From Conidiobolus incongruus B7586 (taxonomy: Eukaryota > Entomophthoromycota > Entomophthoromycetes > Entomophthorales > Conidiobolaceae): DNA of 14,501 bases. The stretch is from NCBI GenBank assembly GCA_000697335.1, contig JNEM01011514.1, positions 1 to 14,501 of the forward strand. The letters run 5' to 3'. Made by a program: the position numbers and the translations under genes. Positions within the stretch are counted from its first letter, which is position 1. Each line of letters opens with the position of its first letter. The notes beneath the pieces are model-generated. The model ran no database searches, was not told the DNA's origin, and saw only the letters and a program-made list of their open reading frames with translations. Shown here piece by piece: positions 1 through 9,200 of this stretch.

Positions 1-605
1 AGATACCTTACACCTGAAGATAACATACATCCCTAAACAATAATTGACCCACCACTATACTTTTGGGTAGAATTAACATGATGGTTACAAAGTAGTTTTG
101 CATCTTTTCTGAAGCATCTAGCTTTTCTATCAGATCCACTAAAGCATATTTTTGTTTCATTAGACTAAATAACCTTACTCTAATCAGTTTCAGTTTAATA
201 TTGGTGGCAACATTCAAACTCCCACCTAGCCTTGTGGTGGGATTTCTTTAGTTGGGGGTGTTTTTTCTTGAGGCATAAGTGGTATCCATGCTAACATAAA
301 GCATGTATAATAGTATCAGTGCTAACCAATATTCCTGTATAGTCTCACAGTTCCTGTTGTATTTCTATAGCAGTACCACACTTACCTGTACTAACCAACC
401 TACAGATATACTTCTTATCATGTTCATCTATGATTTTAGCACACTTAAGTTTAGGTTTAAATGTTTCTTTATTGCTATTCTTAACAGCCTTAGCTATAAT
501 AGACTAGCTAACACTAGTAATTCTAGCAATATCACAAGTTGATTTACCTTCTTTATAAAGTTGATTGATGCACAAGTGGATTTTTTTAGAGAGGGATTTA
601 GGCAT
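1..605 (-). pseudogene. Tc1-like transposase relic, 5' two thirds, cut by window edge
   Basis: Read on the minus strand from ATG at 605, one unshifted frame runs to the window edge and resembles a Tc1/mariner DD34E transposase. It opens MPKSLSKKIHLCINQLYKEG, followed by a helix-turn-helix region (GKSTCDIARI), a basic stretch (LKKKHPQLKKSHHKARWEF) and the catalytic-core block V(W)SxETKICFSGSDRK, where the first catalytic Asp is expected but Asn is now encoded. It ends in SGGSIIV(W)GCMLSSG, the usual GGGSxMVWGCF motif. The frame holds seven stop codons and no frameshift. Three stops sit where Trp is conserved (TGG to TAG), one where Arg fits (CGA to TGA), and the others fit Gln or Trp codons. 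The second and third catalytic acidic residues would lie beyond position 1. The element is dead but young enough that family identity is clear. This is a plain DNA transposon; assignment rests on motif order, not on a search. Confidence 0.85.
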
Positions 606-609
606 AATG

Positions 610-904
610 ATACTAATAAAAAGAATTTAGTATATCTGTAAAATATTATATAAAATAATAACAAAGAGAGAAAAAAGATATGGTTATATATTGTTAAATA
701 TATCCCCTTATCTCAAAAACCCACAAATTTATAACTCACCTTGGTTAAATATTAAGGGTTAATATTTTTGCTAATAGTTTACTAAATATATCTAAATATA
801 TTTATCTATTATTAAATAATATACCTTAATTATATATTATAGTTTCAAGTAATCTAATATATACAATTGTTTTAGTTATTAATTAAAATATATATATTTT
901 TGAT
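610..904. other. AT-rich spacer between two head-to-head Tc1 relics, with terminal-repeat-like words
   Basis: This stretch holds no gene. It would contain the 5' leader and terminal inverted repeat of the minus-strand relic. The word AACCCACAAA at 718-727, followed by ATAACTCACC, is the reverse complement of the word TTTGTGGGTT at 918-927 near the presumed start of the next relic. This fits both elements belonging to one family and sharing terminal sequence. The exact element ends and TA target duplications cannot be fixed by eye. Confidence 0.35.
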
Positions 905-1805
905 TTTATGACTCACTTTTGTGGGTTAGTATATTATTTAAAATTTATTTAAACTTAAGAGATTAATTTTTACTATTACTTTTTTACTTATTAATAAAGT
1001 AAAAAATACTTTAAGAAATACCTTTTTATTTCTATTAAAAAACTATGAAAGTAATTTAATATTAATTATATAAGCATGTTATATTTATTTAAGTTTAAAC
1101 TTAAATTAATTAATAAAAATATAAAATAGATACTTTATAATTTAACAAAAACCTAAAAAAAATTAAAGTAGCTATAGCTAAACTAAACTTATTAAAGTAT
1201 AAACAAAATAAAGGTTTATATAATAAATATATTTAATTAATAAATCTTAAATTATTTTTATAATCCTTTATTTAAAATAAAAAAAGATATTAGGTTAAGT
1301 TAAATTAATCATTTTTATAAATTCTAATAAATAAATATTTTAAATATAAGTGAATGTTAATTATTATAATAGATTATAATGGTATATGGTTTTTTTATTT
1401 AATATCTCAAGAAAAATCAATTAATAATAAATTATATATTACCTTTTGAAATAAAATAATTTTTAAATGGTGTTTTCAATATAAATTAAAAATATTAATT
1501 ATTTTGCATAATAATTGCAAAATATATAAAGTTAAAGCTATAAAAGATTTTTTATATAAAAAAATAGAGAGAGTTACTATATCTAATATATTCACCTGAT
1601 TATAACCCATATGATTATAATTATTTTAGATAATTAAAAAAATAGCTTATAGGAAAAAAATTTTTATAAACAAATTAGTTTATAAAATATTTAATTTCAG
1701 TTTTTAATAAAAAGAATTGTTTTTTAAATATTAAAATCTAACTAAAGATATAGAAAAAAGTTATTAATAATAAAAGAGACTATTAGTTTTATATTATACA
1801 TTAAT
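905..1805 (+). pseudogene. Second, strongly decayed Tc1-like transposase relic
   Basis: The plus strand carries remnants in the order expected of a Tc1 transposase. Around 1370-1400 a frame reads IIMVYGFF, like SxMVWGCF. Around 1503-1530 it reads FCIIIAKYIK, like the QDNAxxHxxK block with the second catalytic Asp replaced. At about 1588-1660 comes YSPDYNP followed by NYFR and LKKIAY, like SPDLNPIENLWRxLKK with the last catalytic Glu not preserved. Around 1735-1795 it reads LKIxKKVINNKRDY, like the C-terminal RIKKVIKNKGGY. The terminal-like word TGACTCACTTTTGTGGGTT lies at 909-927. The first third of the protein cannot be aligned. Composition is almost pure A and T, far more degraded than the neighbouring minus-strand relic. 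The coding remains are convincing from 1370 on; the boundaries are guesses. Confidence 0.62.
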
Positions 1806-2394
1806 TTTTATATATTATTTACTAATATATTTGTTTAATTTTGATTTTAAAATTATGCTATTATTTAATTTCTATATTAATATATAGTATATAATTATTT
1901 AAAAGATAAAAGTTTTGCTTTCCTATTATATATGCTAATTAAAAAATTAAATATATATTTTTTGAGTAATATAATAAAAATTGAAATAATAATGATATAT
2001 GAATATATCAAATAATTTGATTTTAGTTTAATATTAGGTTTAATTTTATTTCGTTTACTTATTTGATAAAATTTTTATTTGGAGTTGATATTTGCAAAAT
2101 ATATAATTCTGGGAAATTAGCCTGTAACAATCGAATAGATTTATATTTAATACTCTAATATTTTCTTTTATATGTATAAATATTTAAATACAATGAATTG
2201 AACCTTTCAAGGTAATAAAATACAAAAAACCAATGTATATAGAATCCCTTTTGATACTAAATATATCCTTAAAAGACTTTGACCTTAGTGCTATATTGAA
2301 GTATATATATTAAATATTCAATCACACTATTATTAGTTAGATTAGTAAATATACTTTATGAATTACATTAATTAATAATTAATTCAGTTAATTC
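1806..2394. other. AT-rich spacer, nothing recognised
   Basis: No open frame of useful length, tRNA-like fold or protein motif is visible on either strand. The 3' terminal repeat of the plus-strand Tc1 relic could lie in its first part, but no clear copy of the TTTGTGGGTT word is seen. Confidence 0.5.
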
Positions 2395-2762
2395 TGGGAT
2401 TTTTGGAAGTAATGATACAATAATATATTGCAAGGCTTCTGGAAAGTAGTCTTGCGATAAAGGTCACGTGAGTTCGATGAAACGGGCCAAAGACAGCTAA
2501 CAAGATACTTTAGAGGAGTTTTATTAAAATATCAAGATGTAGGGCTTGGCCCTGATAAAAGCGATCGTCTAGCAAATGTCTGTCCAGTGACTATTTTATA
2601 GTATGGTTGATCCTTGGCCAATGTGTTGAAGCTCTAACTTCTGTTATAGTCTGGAATTTTCCATTGTGCAAGGATTGCTCCTGATATTTGTAAGTGGATC
2701 ACATCCGGAATCTTGACGAACGGTTAAAGTAGAAATGCGAGCGGACCTCCCGATCCGCGACA
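2395..2762. ncRNA. Candidate structured RNA, GC island 1 (unidentified)
   Basis: The island stands out sharply from the AT-rich surroundings by GC content and word complexity, yet stops fill all frames. Several inverted repeats are visible: GCAAGGC/GTCTTGC at 2430-2455 with a 12-nt loop; AGGGC-TTG-GCCCT at 2541-2553; a 14-bp arm pair at 2610-2623 and 2662-2675 (ATCCTTGG... with ...GCAAGGAT, 12 of 14 paired) that encloses a GAAG/CTTC hairpin; and GCGGA/TCCGC at 2741-2758 just before the island ends. T-runs suitable for Pol III termination on the plus strand follow at about 2783-2797. In AT-rich genomes such islands are often non-coding RNA genes. I compared it by eye with RNase P, RNase MRP, SRP, U1, U2, U3, U6 and 5S RNA and could assign none. 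The strand is not certain; the T-runs favour plus. A relic of another repeat remains possible. Confidence 0.4.
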
Positions 2763-3019
2763 ATATATAATGAATATATCATTTTTAATTTTTTATGCAA
2801 TCTTGAAATATAATCATTCATTGTCAAATCATCTAAATATTTGAAAGTTTGTCTGTCCCAAAGTACTTAAATGTCACAAATTTGAAAAAAAAATTGAATT
2901 ATAAGTAATAAAAATAGCATTTTAAATTATAAATATGGAGTCAAAAGGGTTTCTTATTAGATATTGTTGATTATTTATAAGCAATTTGATGACAAATATC
3001 TTTTATAATATTATTAAAA
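2763..3019. other. AT-rich spacer between the two GC islands
   Basis: This is low-complexity AT-rich DNA with T-runs near its left end (about 2783-2797). No gene, repeat or fold is recognised. Confidence 0.5.
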
Positions 3020-3345
3020 TTAATTGTGGAAGCAATGCCGTGACCAAAATTAGTAAAGGGGGTGATCTGAGTATTCAGTTATAAGATGGATCGAAAAAGA
3101 GTGTTATTGACTAAAATAAATTGCGGGGAAAACCTTGGTTGGGGTAATCTTCCTGTGAATCATCCAAGTTCCGTGTTTTCTTAATTTAGATGAGGTAAAA
3201 TGATTTTAGAGTTACTGCGGTGACTAGAATGAATAGCCAATCAGCGAATGAAGAGTAATTGAATTTGTATGAGAGAGATGAATAATCATTCAATTGAGTT
3301 AATGTAAGGATACTTGAGAGAAGTATAGGCTCCTGTCTCACAACA
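3020..3345. ncRNA. Candidate structured RNA, GC island 2 (unidentified)
   Basis: This second island has clearly higher GC than its flanks and no open frame. A short hairpin, ATTGT-GGAA-GCAAT at 3023-3036, has a GNRA-type loop. A longer one joins TTGCGG (3121-3126) and AACCTTGG (3131-3138) to CCAAGTT (3164-3170) and CCGTG (3171-3175), with an A-rich internal bulge. The word AATTGCGGGGAAAACC at 3119-3134 resembles the P element of group I intron cores, and GACTAGA occurs at about 3222-3228. However, a convincing P7 partner and the rest of the core were not found, so a group I assignment is weak. On the plus strand a T-run follows at about 3404. It may be an independent RNA gene, part of one transcription unit with island 1, or a degraded element. 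Confidence 0.35.
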
Positions 3346-4411
3346 CTAATCTTATTAATTATTCATTTAATGTTTTAGTATAAAATTTAAAGTAATTTGG
3401 ATTATTTTTTCTTTATAGTTTAAATGTAAAAATTTAATATAATTATATATTATATTCAATGAACTAGATATAGCAAATATTACTAATATATGCTAGTGTA
3501 ATTGTATTTACATTCAAAGTTTGAATGTTATTATAAATTCTTTATACATTAAATATTTTATACAGAATTAAATCATTTATATTTCATATTTGAACTTTTA
3601 ATTTAGATATTAGTAACTTGGTAAATTGATGTTATTAATTATCATCTTCAATAATTAGACTTGTAATTGACAATAATCTCAAATATATTAGCAGATTTAT
3701 TTAGTATTAAAATTAAAATTAATCACTTGAAAAGTATATTTTAAAAAATCAAATAAAATTTGTTAAACACATATTTTCAGGAATTTGGCACAAATTCGCA
3801 AATTTTTAATATGAATTTTATTATATTCTATATAAAATATTATATTTCTATAAAATTATTCATAACTAATATCTAGCAAAAGTTTATAAAAACAACTATT
3901 TAAAATAAACATTCAAGGTCTCAAAATATTTGGATTCAAATCTTCTATACTGAACCTATACAATAAAATGCTCAAAATATATAATTCAAGTTTCAGAAAT
4001 TGATTAAAGATTTAATATTAGTTCAGTGAAAGCAAGTATTAAAATAAAAATTGATTTACAACTGAAAATATAATTATAAACTAAATTTTATTAGATTTCA
4101 AGGAATTTGTTTCAAACTTATTTATTATTCCAAGTAAAGAACTTTGTTGATTATCAAAATATTGGACAATGCTATTCAAAAATAATATACTATATTTTAC
4201 AATGAGATATATATTTTTATAATTATACTTTATAATAATTTATCAAAAAAGAAATATTTAATATTGCATATTTGATATTCAAGGATTGTAAATATAATTT
4301 GAATGAATACAAATATGGCAAAAATTATGCACTAATTTTATGCTTATATTTTTATTTATCAATCAGTTTTAAAGGGTTGTGTATGAGACCGTTTGAGCTA
4401 TTGGTTATGAC

Positions 4412-4441
4412 TTAGAAGTATTACTATTTTAATACTTCAAG
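4412..4441. repeat. Inverted repeat/hairpin, 9 bp perfect
   Basis: GAAGTATTA and TAATACTTC pair perfectly around the 6-nt loop CTATTT (4415-4438). The stem extends by CTT/AAG past one bulged A. Its function is unknown. Confidence 0.6.
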
Positions 4442-4543
4442 ATTAGTTCAACATTTAAGAAACTATAAATGCAAAATAAAAATTTTTGGAAATTTTTAGT
4501 AAAATAGTTATTAAAATATAAACCTAAAGTTAATACTAATTTT

Positions 4544-4580
4544 ATATTGAGCATATTGTTCAGTTGCTCAATATCTTTTT
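4544..4580 (+). repeat. 10-bp perfect hairpin followed by a T-run
   Basis: ATATTGAGCA (4544-4553) and TGCTCAATAT (4565-4574) are perfect complements with an 11-nt loop, followed at once by C and five Ts (4576-4580). The layout looks like the 3' end of a short Pol III transcript read on the plus strand, but no promoter boxes are seen, so only the repeat itself is supported. Confidence 0.5.
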
Positions 4581-5216
4581 GTTAATTAGTCCAAAATGTC
4601 GATTATAGATAAGATTTTATCAATAATTAAATCAAAATTTTTAATAGATATTATCGGAGATAATATATTGAAATTTTATTAATATTTTATATTGTTATTA
4701 CTAAATATTAAGAATAAAATTGCAGAACATGAATGTTTATAAAAATTTTGATTTTAAATAATATTGATTGATTAAGAGTTATTTTATATTAATTAGTTTC
4801 AATTCTACTGATTCTAATAACATCAATATATTGACAAAGTTTTATTTTAATAATAAAACAATTATAAAATGATAATATAATATTGAAAATTATTAATATT
4901 AGACAAATATTATAAGACAATTAAATAATGTATCACATAATTAATTAGGTTCATATAATTAACATTAATTTTTGAAAGGGGTAATAATTAGCGAGTTAAA
5001 AAACAGGTGGTTATACCAGGATAAGCGATTTGATTAAATTGATTACTAAACCATAAGTTTATTAACATTTATTAAATGCATTAAGTATTGGAAATCAATT
5101 AGATTACGTTTTGTATAATTTTTAATCATAAAATAAAATTACTCTTTTATTAATAATCTTTTCTTATTTCTATTAGTAATATAGTCGTTTGAATTTTTTA
5201 ATATTTTTTATTATAT

Positions 5217-8200
5217 ATGTCAGGTAAATTCAAATCAACTTTACTTGATTAATTTAAAATTAAGTATATTTATTAAGAATTAAATAAGTATGAAATATTC
5301 AAACAAGTTTTGGACGCTGTTGGGAAGCCTTTAGTCAAAGATAGTATATATGCTCTTGTTGACAAAAATTGGTGGGAGTCTTTAGTCGAAGATTTTAATG
5401 AAGGAAATGAAAATTTTGAATCTTTATTATTAGACCAAACCTTTCTGGTAGATTCTACTCAAGTCAATTATGTTACTGACGAATTCAATTTTCAACTTTT
5501 AAGACCTGATGTTCAATTTGATGTTTTTATATTATTACCTCTTTCTGAATTTCAACAATTAGAAAAAATAATCAATATTAAGACACCTATTTACAGGAAG
5601 TGTATTCTAGATCCGAAATCTCAAAATCTGAGTATCGATTTGAATCCACCTCACTTCAAGATTTATTATGATTCTACTGTTGGAGATCCTAAATTCATAT
5701 TAGCATGCGAACGTACTACTTTAACAGTAGAGCTTTTCCAGAAAATTCTAGAACTTTTCCAAATTGACTCCACAACAGAAACTCCTATTATTGAGTGCAT
5801 GATGGATGAGTCAACTACGAATTTTGATCGCCCAGTGGAAAAGGAAACCATAGATGAAGCCGGATATCTGAATGCTAAAGGCTTCATAGTCAAAGATACT
5901 AGTAACAATACTAAAATAACTGGCTGGGGCAACGATTTCACTAATTTTTCTAATTTGGAAATTGTTAAGGATAACGACGAAACCGATCTTCTCGAGAATT
6001 TCAACAATAATCTTTTTGAATCTGATAACATTGGTTTCCAACCATCTCCAGAAATTAGCCCAAGCCCAGATTTATACTTGAGTTCTAGTGTTGTCCCATT
6101 CTATCAATCCAATGGTGATGGCAAAAGAGGTGTTGTTGGTTTATCCAATCTTGGTAACACATGCTTTATGAACTCCGCTTTACAATGTCTTAGCAATACA
6201 CAAATTCTCACAGAGTACTTTTTACAAAATGCATATGTATTAGAAATCAATAAAAATAACCCATTGGGGATGGGAGGTCTAGTTGCTGAAGCTTATGGTA
6301 AACAAATTCACGAAATTTGGACTCAGGGAAAGTCTGTTATCTCTCCAGCTAGATTTAAAGCTATCATTGGTAAATTTGCACCTCAATTTTTAGGATATAG
6401 ACAACATGATAGTCAGGAGTTTTTGGCTTTTCTTTTCGATGGCCTACACGAAGACTTGAATCGTATCAAAGATAAGCCATATATAGATCTTCCCAATTCT
6501 GATGGTAGACCTGATGCTATTGTAGCTGAAGAGAGGTGGACTCTGCATAAGAGGAGAAATGATAGCATTATTGTCGATCTATTTCAAGGAATGTACAAAT
6601 CTACTTTATTATGCCCCACTTGTGATCATATTTCTGTGACTTTCGATCCATTCATGTATTTGACGCTTCCATTACCCATTGTTCAAAAATCCGATCTTCA
6701 CCTTATCTTTGTTCCTCATATCAAATCAACCACAGGGTACAAATCCAATATTAAAATCGACTTGTCATTACCATCAACCTGTAGTATTTACGAACTTAAA
6801 AATATACTTGCTAATATTCTCAAAATTGACTATCGTCAACTTTACATATGTGATGTTTTCCAATCCAAAGTTCATGAAACTCTTTCTGACCACAACGTTG
6901 TTTCAGCCATTGGTACTAATGATGAAATTTATGTATACGAAAAGGCACCATTGGTTACTCACTCTAAAATCATTTCTTTTTACTTGATTAACGCCTTTGC
7001 TAAGAAACCTAGCAATACTCTGAGCTATTTCGGTGTTCCTTCGTTAATCTCTATGGATTTGAATGAGGCGTCTTCATTGAGGGCAATTTATGAAAATGTT
7101 TTGGAATCTATTCAACGTTACACCAGTTATGATATTCAGCAAATTAAAGAGTTGATTGAAGAATCCATTGTTCAGCCTGAAGATAGTGATGATACAATTT
7201 CAACTCCACTAACTGAAGACTCTAATTCTACCAATCAAGCTGTTTCGTCTGAATCTAATAATATCACAATTCAATCAGAAGATAAATCTTCAGAATCTAA
7301 TTCAATTCCAGCTCCTAAACTTCCATTCCAGCTTAAGCAGCAGACTGAAAGTCAATTTTTAAGGTATCAGTTAAAGAACCAATTTAATTTTGACAAATTA
7401 GAAGATATTGGTTCTCAACTTGGTGAACCATCAATTCCAAATGGCTCCCCCAGTGCAGTTCCTTTGTTTAAAAATGAAACTAATATACTCGCTCTTTGGG
7501 ATCCTCTTGCTATGAGACAACTTTTTGGTCATAAACCCAGTTTTGATCAATCTCCACGCAAACAAGGGCCCAAATTACCTCTTCCTGGAGATCAAGGAAT
7601 TGAACAATGGAACCACTATGATTACTTGAAGCCAGAGCACTTTGAAGGAGTTCAACTTCCCAAGAATGTTGATTTGATCATCCCTCGACACTTGCAAAGA
7701 GGACTTTCAGTTACCTTTACATCACCCTCAGATGATAATACAGAAGTTGAGAGTTTGCCACCAGCTTCTGGCAGCAATGGCGAAACATCACCTCAAATGG
7801 ACACTGAACAGAATCCAGACAGTCCATTAATCAATCCAGGTAATCCAGCAATTAACTCCAACCATAGTCAACCAAGGAAAAGAACAAAACACATTTCTTT
7901 GGAGGATTGTATTGAGGAATTTCTTAAAGAAGAAGAACTTGGACAACATGATTTATGGTATTGTCCTAAGTGTAAAGAACATCAACAAGCCACTAAAAAG
8001 TTCGATCTTTGGAGCCTTCCAGGTATTCTCGTTGTACACTTGAAGAGATTCTCACAAGCAGGATACTTAAGGGATAAAATTGATGCTTTGATCGATTTCC
8101 CCATTACCGATCTTGACCTTACTGATTATGTCCAATCCTTCCAATTGAACCCCGATCAACCACGATTAATCTACGATCTTTACGCAGTGTCCAACCACTT

Positions 8201-8552
8201 TGGAGGCTTGGGAGGTGGTCATTACACCGCTTACGCAAAGAACTTTGAGCAGGATCAGTGGTACTGCTTCGACGACTCACGTGTCACTCCTGTCGAACCC
8301 GAAGAGGTCAAAACTTCTGCCGCCTACTTGCTCTTCTACCAACTCCGCAACTTTAATCCTCCAGCCTTTCCCACGCTCAAGAGCTTAGATGGCTCGTCCC
8401 CCATTGTTGGCACTACCGTCACGCTAAATCCCAGCTTGTCAACTGCCATGAGTATTTCTAGAGACAATTCTAGTCCATTGCCCCAAGCCAATTCTGACAG
8501 AATGTCAGTTTCTGATAATTCTCCAATGGATCCCAACCTGGAACCTCTATAA
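5217..8552 (+). CDS. UBP12: Ubiquitin-specific protease, Ubp12/USP4-11-15 type
   Basis: This cysteine protease family removes ubiquitin from proteins. Coding exons are read as 5217-5223 (ATG TCA G) and 5278-8552, giving 1093 aa. The long frame lacks an in-frame ATG before the DUSP domain. A GTAAAT donor at 5224 and an AAG acceptor at 5277 (54-nt intron) restore an N-terminus beginning MSELNKYEIF. Domains in order: DUSP from about residue 24 (YALVDKNWWESL), a ubiquitin-like stretch around 105-165, and the catalytic Cys box GLSNLGNTCFMNS with Cys298. A zinc ribbon is formed by CPTC (448, 451) and CPKC (898, 901). A second ubiquitin-like insert lies around 490-555, then a long polar, Ser/Asn-rich insert at about 620-880. 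The His box GGGHYTAYAK gives His984, and FDDS gives Asp1001/1002. The catalytic triad looks complete, so the enzyme should be active. A Ser/Pro-rich tail ends the protein. AATAAA at 8653-8658 may be the poly(A) signal. The family is firm; the exact orthologue is inferred from the DUSP-Ubl-split-USP layout. Confidence 0.93.
5224..5277 (+). other. UBP12: Intron 1 of the protease gene (54 nt), after a 7-nt coding exon
   Basis: The donor CAG/GTAAAT and acceptor ATTAAG bound an AT-rich 54-nt intron, close in size to the 47-61 nt introns of the two genes downstream. Splicing joins ATG TCA G to AA TTA AAT, in frame with the DUSP domain. The alternative, starting at the TTG at 5310, is unlikely in a nuclear gene; the ATG at 5290 lies in another frame and soon hits a stop. 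Confidence 0.6.
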
Positions 8553-9200
8553 GTTGCCTAGTGTATTTATCCATTTACAATATTAAAATTTGTTCATTTA
8601 GTCATGTTTCGCTCCAATTAATTGTTTTTTACTAATGGTGTTGATTTTTTAAAATAAATATGTTTATTAAGATTATTCATTTTTATGTATTTAACACAAT
8701 GATTAATCTTAACATTCAAATTTATTTTCAAATTGAGCGAATTTTTACAAAATATATTTTATATATTTAAATGCAAATTTTTCAGAAATATTATTTGTTC
8801 AATCAAAAGTATAGTTTATAGTTATTATATAATTATAAATTATGCATGTTGAACTTAATTGCAAACTATGTTCTGTTAACAAAACATTTACCAATTTTCG
8901 AATTTTGAAAATTATATAATTAAATATGAATTGATAAAAATAATTGAAACAAATATTTTAGTAGTTGAACCTTGTGTTATTATGAATATATTGTGAGATA
9001 ATAACATTTGAAAATTTCTAATTTTTGAAATCATTATAAAAGGGTGAAGATTTATTAAAATCAATGTAAACACTATTCGGGGAATGGGAATAGAGTTCAT
9101 TTTCATTATCATATCCCTTGGCACTAACAATAGAAATAAATTGTAACAGCTATTGAATCAATCTTCGAAAATAAAAGGAGATACAAATGAGTAAATGGTA
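8553..9200. other. Protease 3' flank and tRNA upstream region
   Basis: The left part contains the probable poly(A) signal AATAAA at 8653-8658. The rest is AT-rich, with a slightly richer patch at about 9070-9130. No coding exon or RNA fold could be supported. Confidence 0.5.

Larger units (their letters stand above)
3346..5216. other. AT-rich spacer upstream of the protease gene
   Basis: No gene or mobile element is recognised in this 1.9 kb. Two clean hairpins are listed separately. A slightly richer patch at about 4375-4412 precedes the first hairpin. The protease promoter must lie in the right end; the AT content makes any TATA-like word uninformative. Confidence 0.55.

Noticed and set aside
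303-542. Open frame of 79 codons on the plus strand
   Set aside because: It is antisense to the Tc1 transposase relic, whose motifs are clear on the minus strand; its own product resembles nothing.
2475-2485. Hammerhead-ribozyme-like word CGATGAAAC
   Set aside because: The CUGAUGA and GAAA core elements are not both present around a proper stem.
2460-2490. Resemblance of GTGAGTTCGATG to a conserved block of RNase P RNA
   Set aside because: The other conserved blocks are not found at the expected spacing, so the likeness is probably chance.
5290-5325. ATG at 5290 as the protease start
   Set aside because: It lies in a different frame from the DUSP-encoding frame and meets a stop after about a dozen codons.
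5666-6041. Two minus-strand open frames inside the protease gene
   Set aside because: They are shadows of a conserved coding region on the plus strand and contain no motif.
8912-9130. Minus-strand frame of 72 codons
   Set aside because: It is an Ile-rich AT-driven frame without homology signs, overlapping the tRNA upstream flank.
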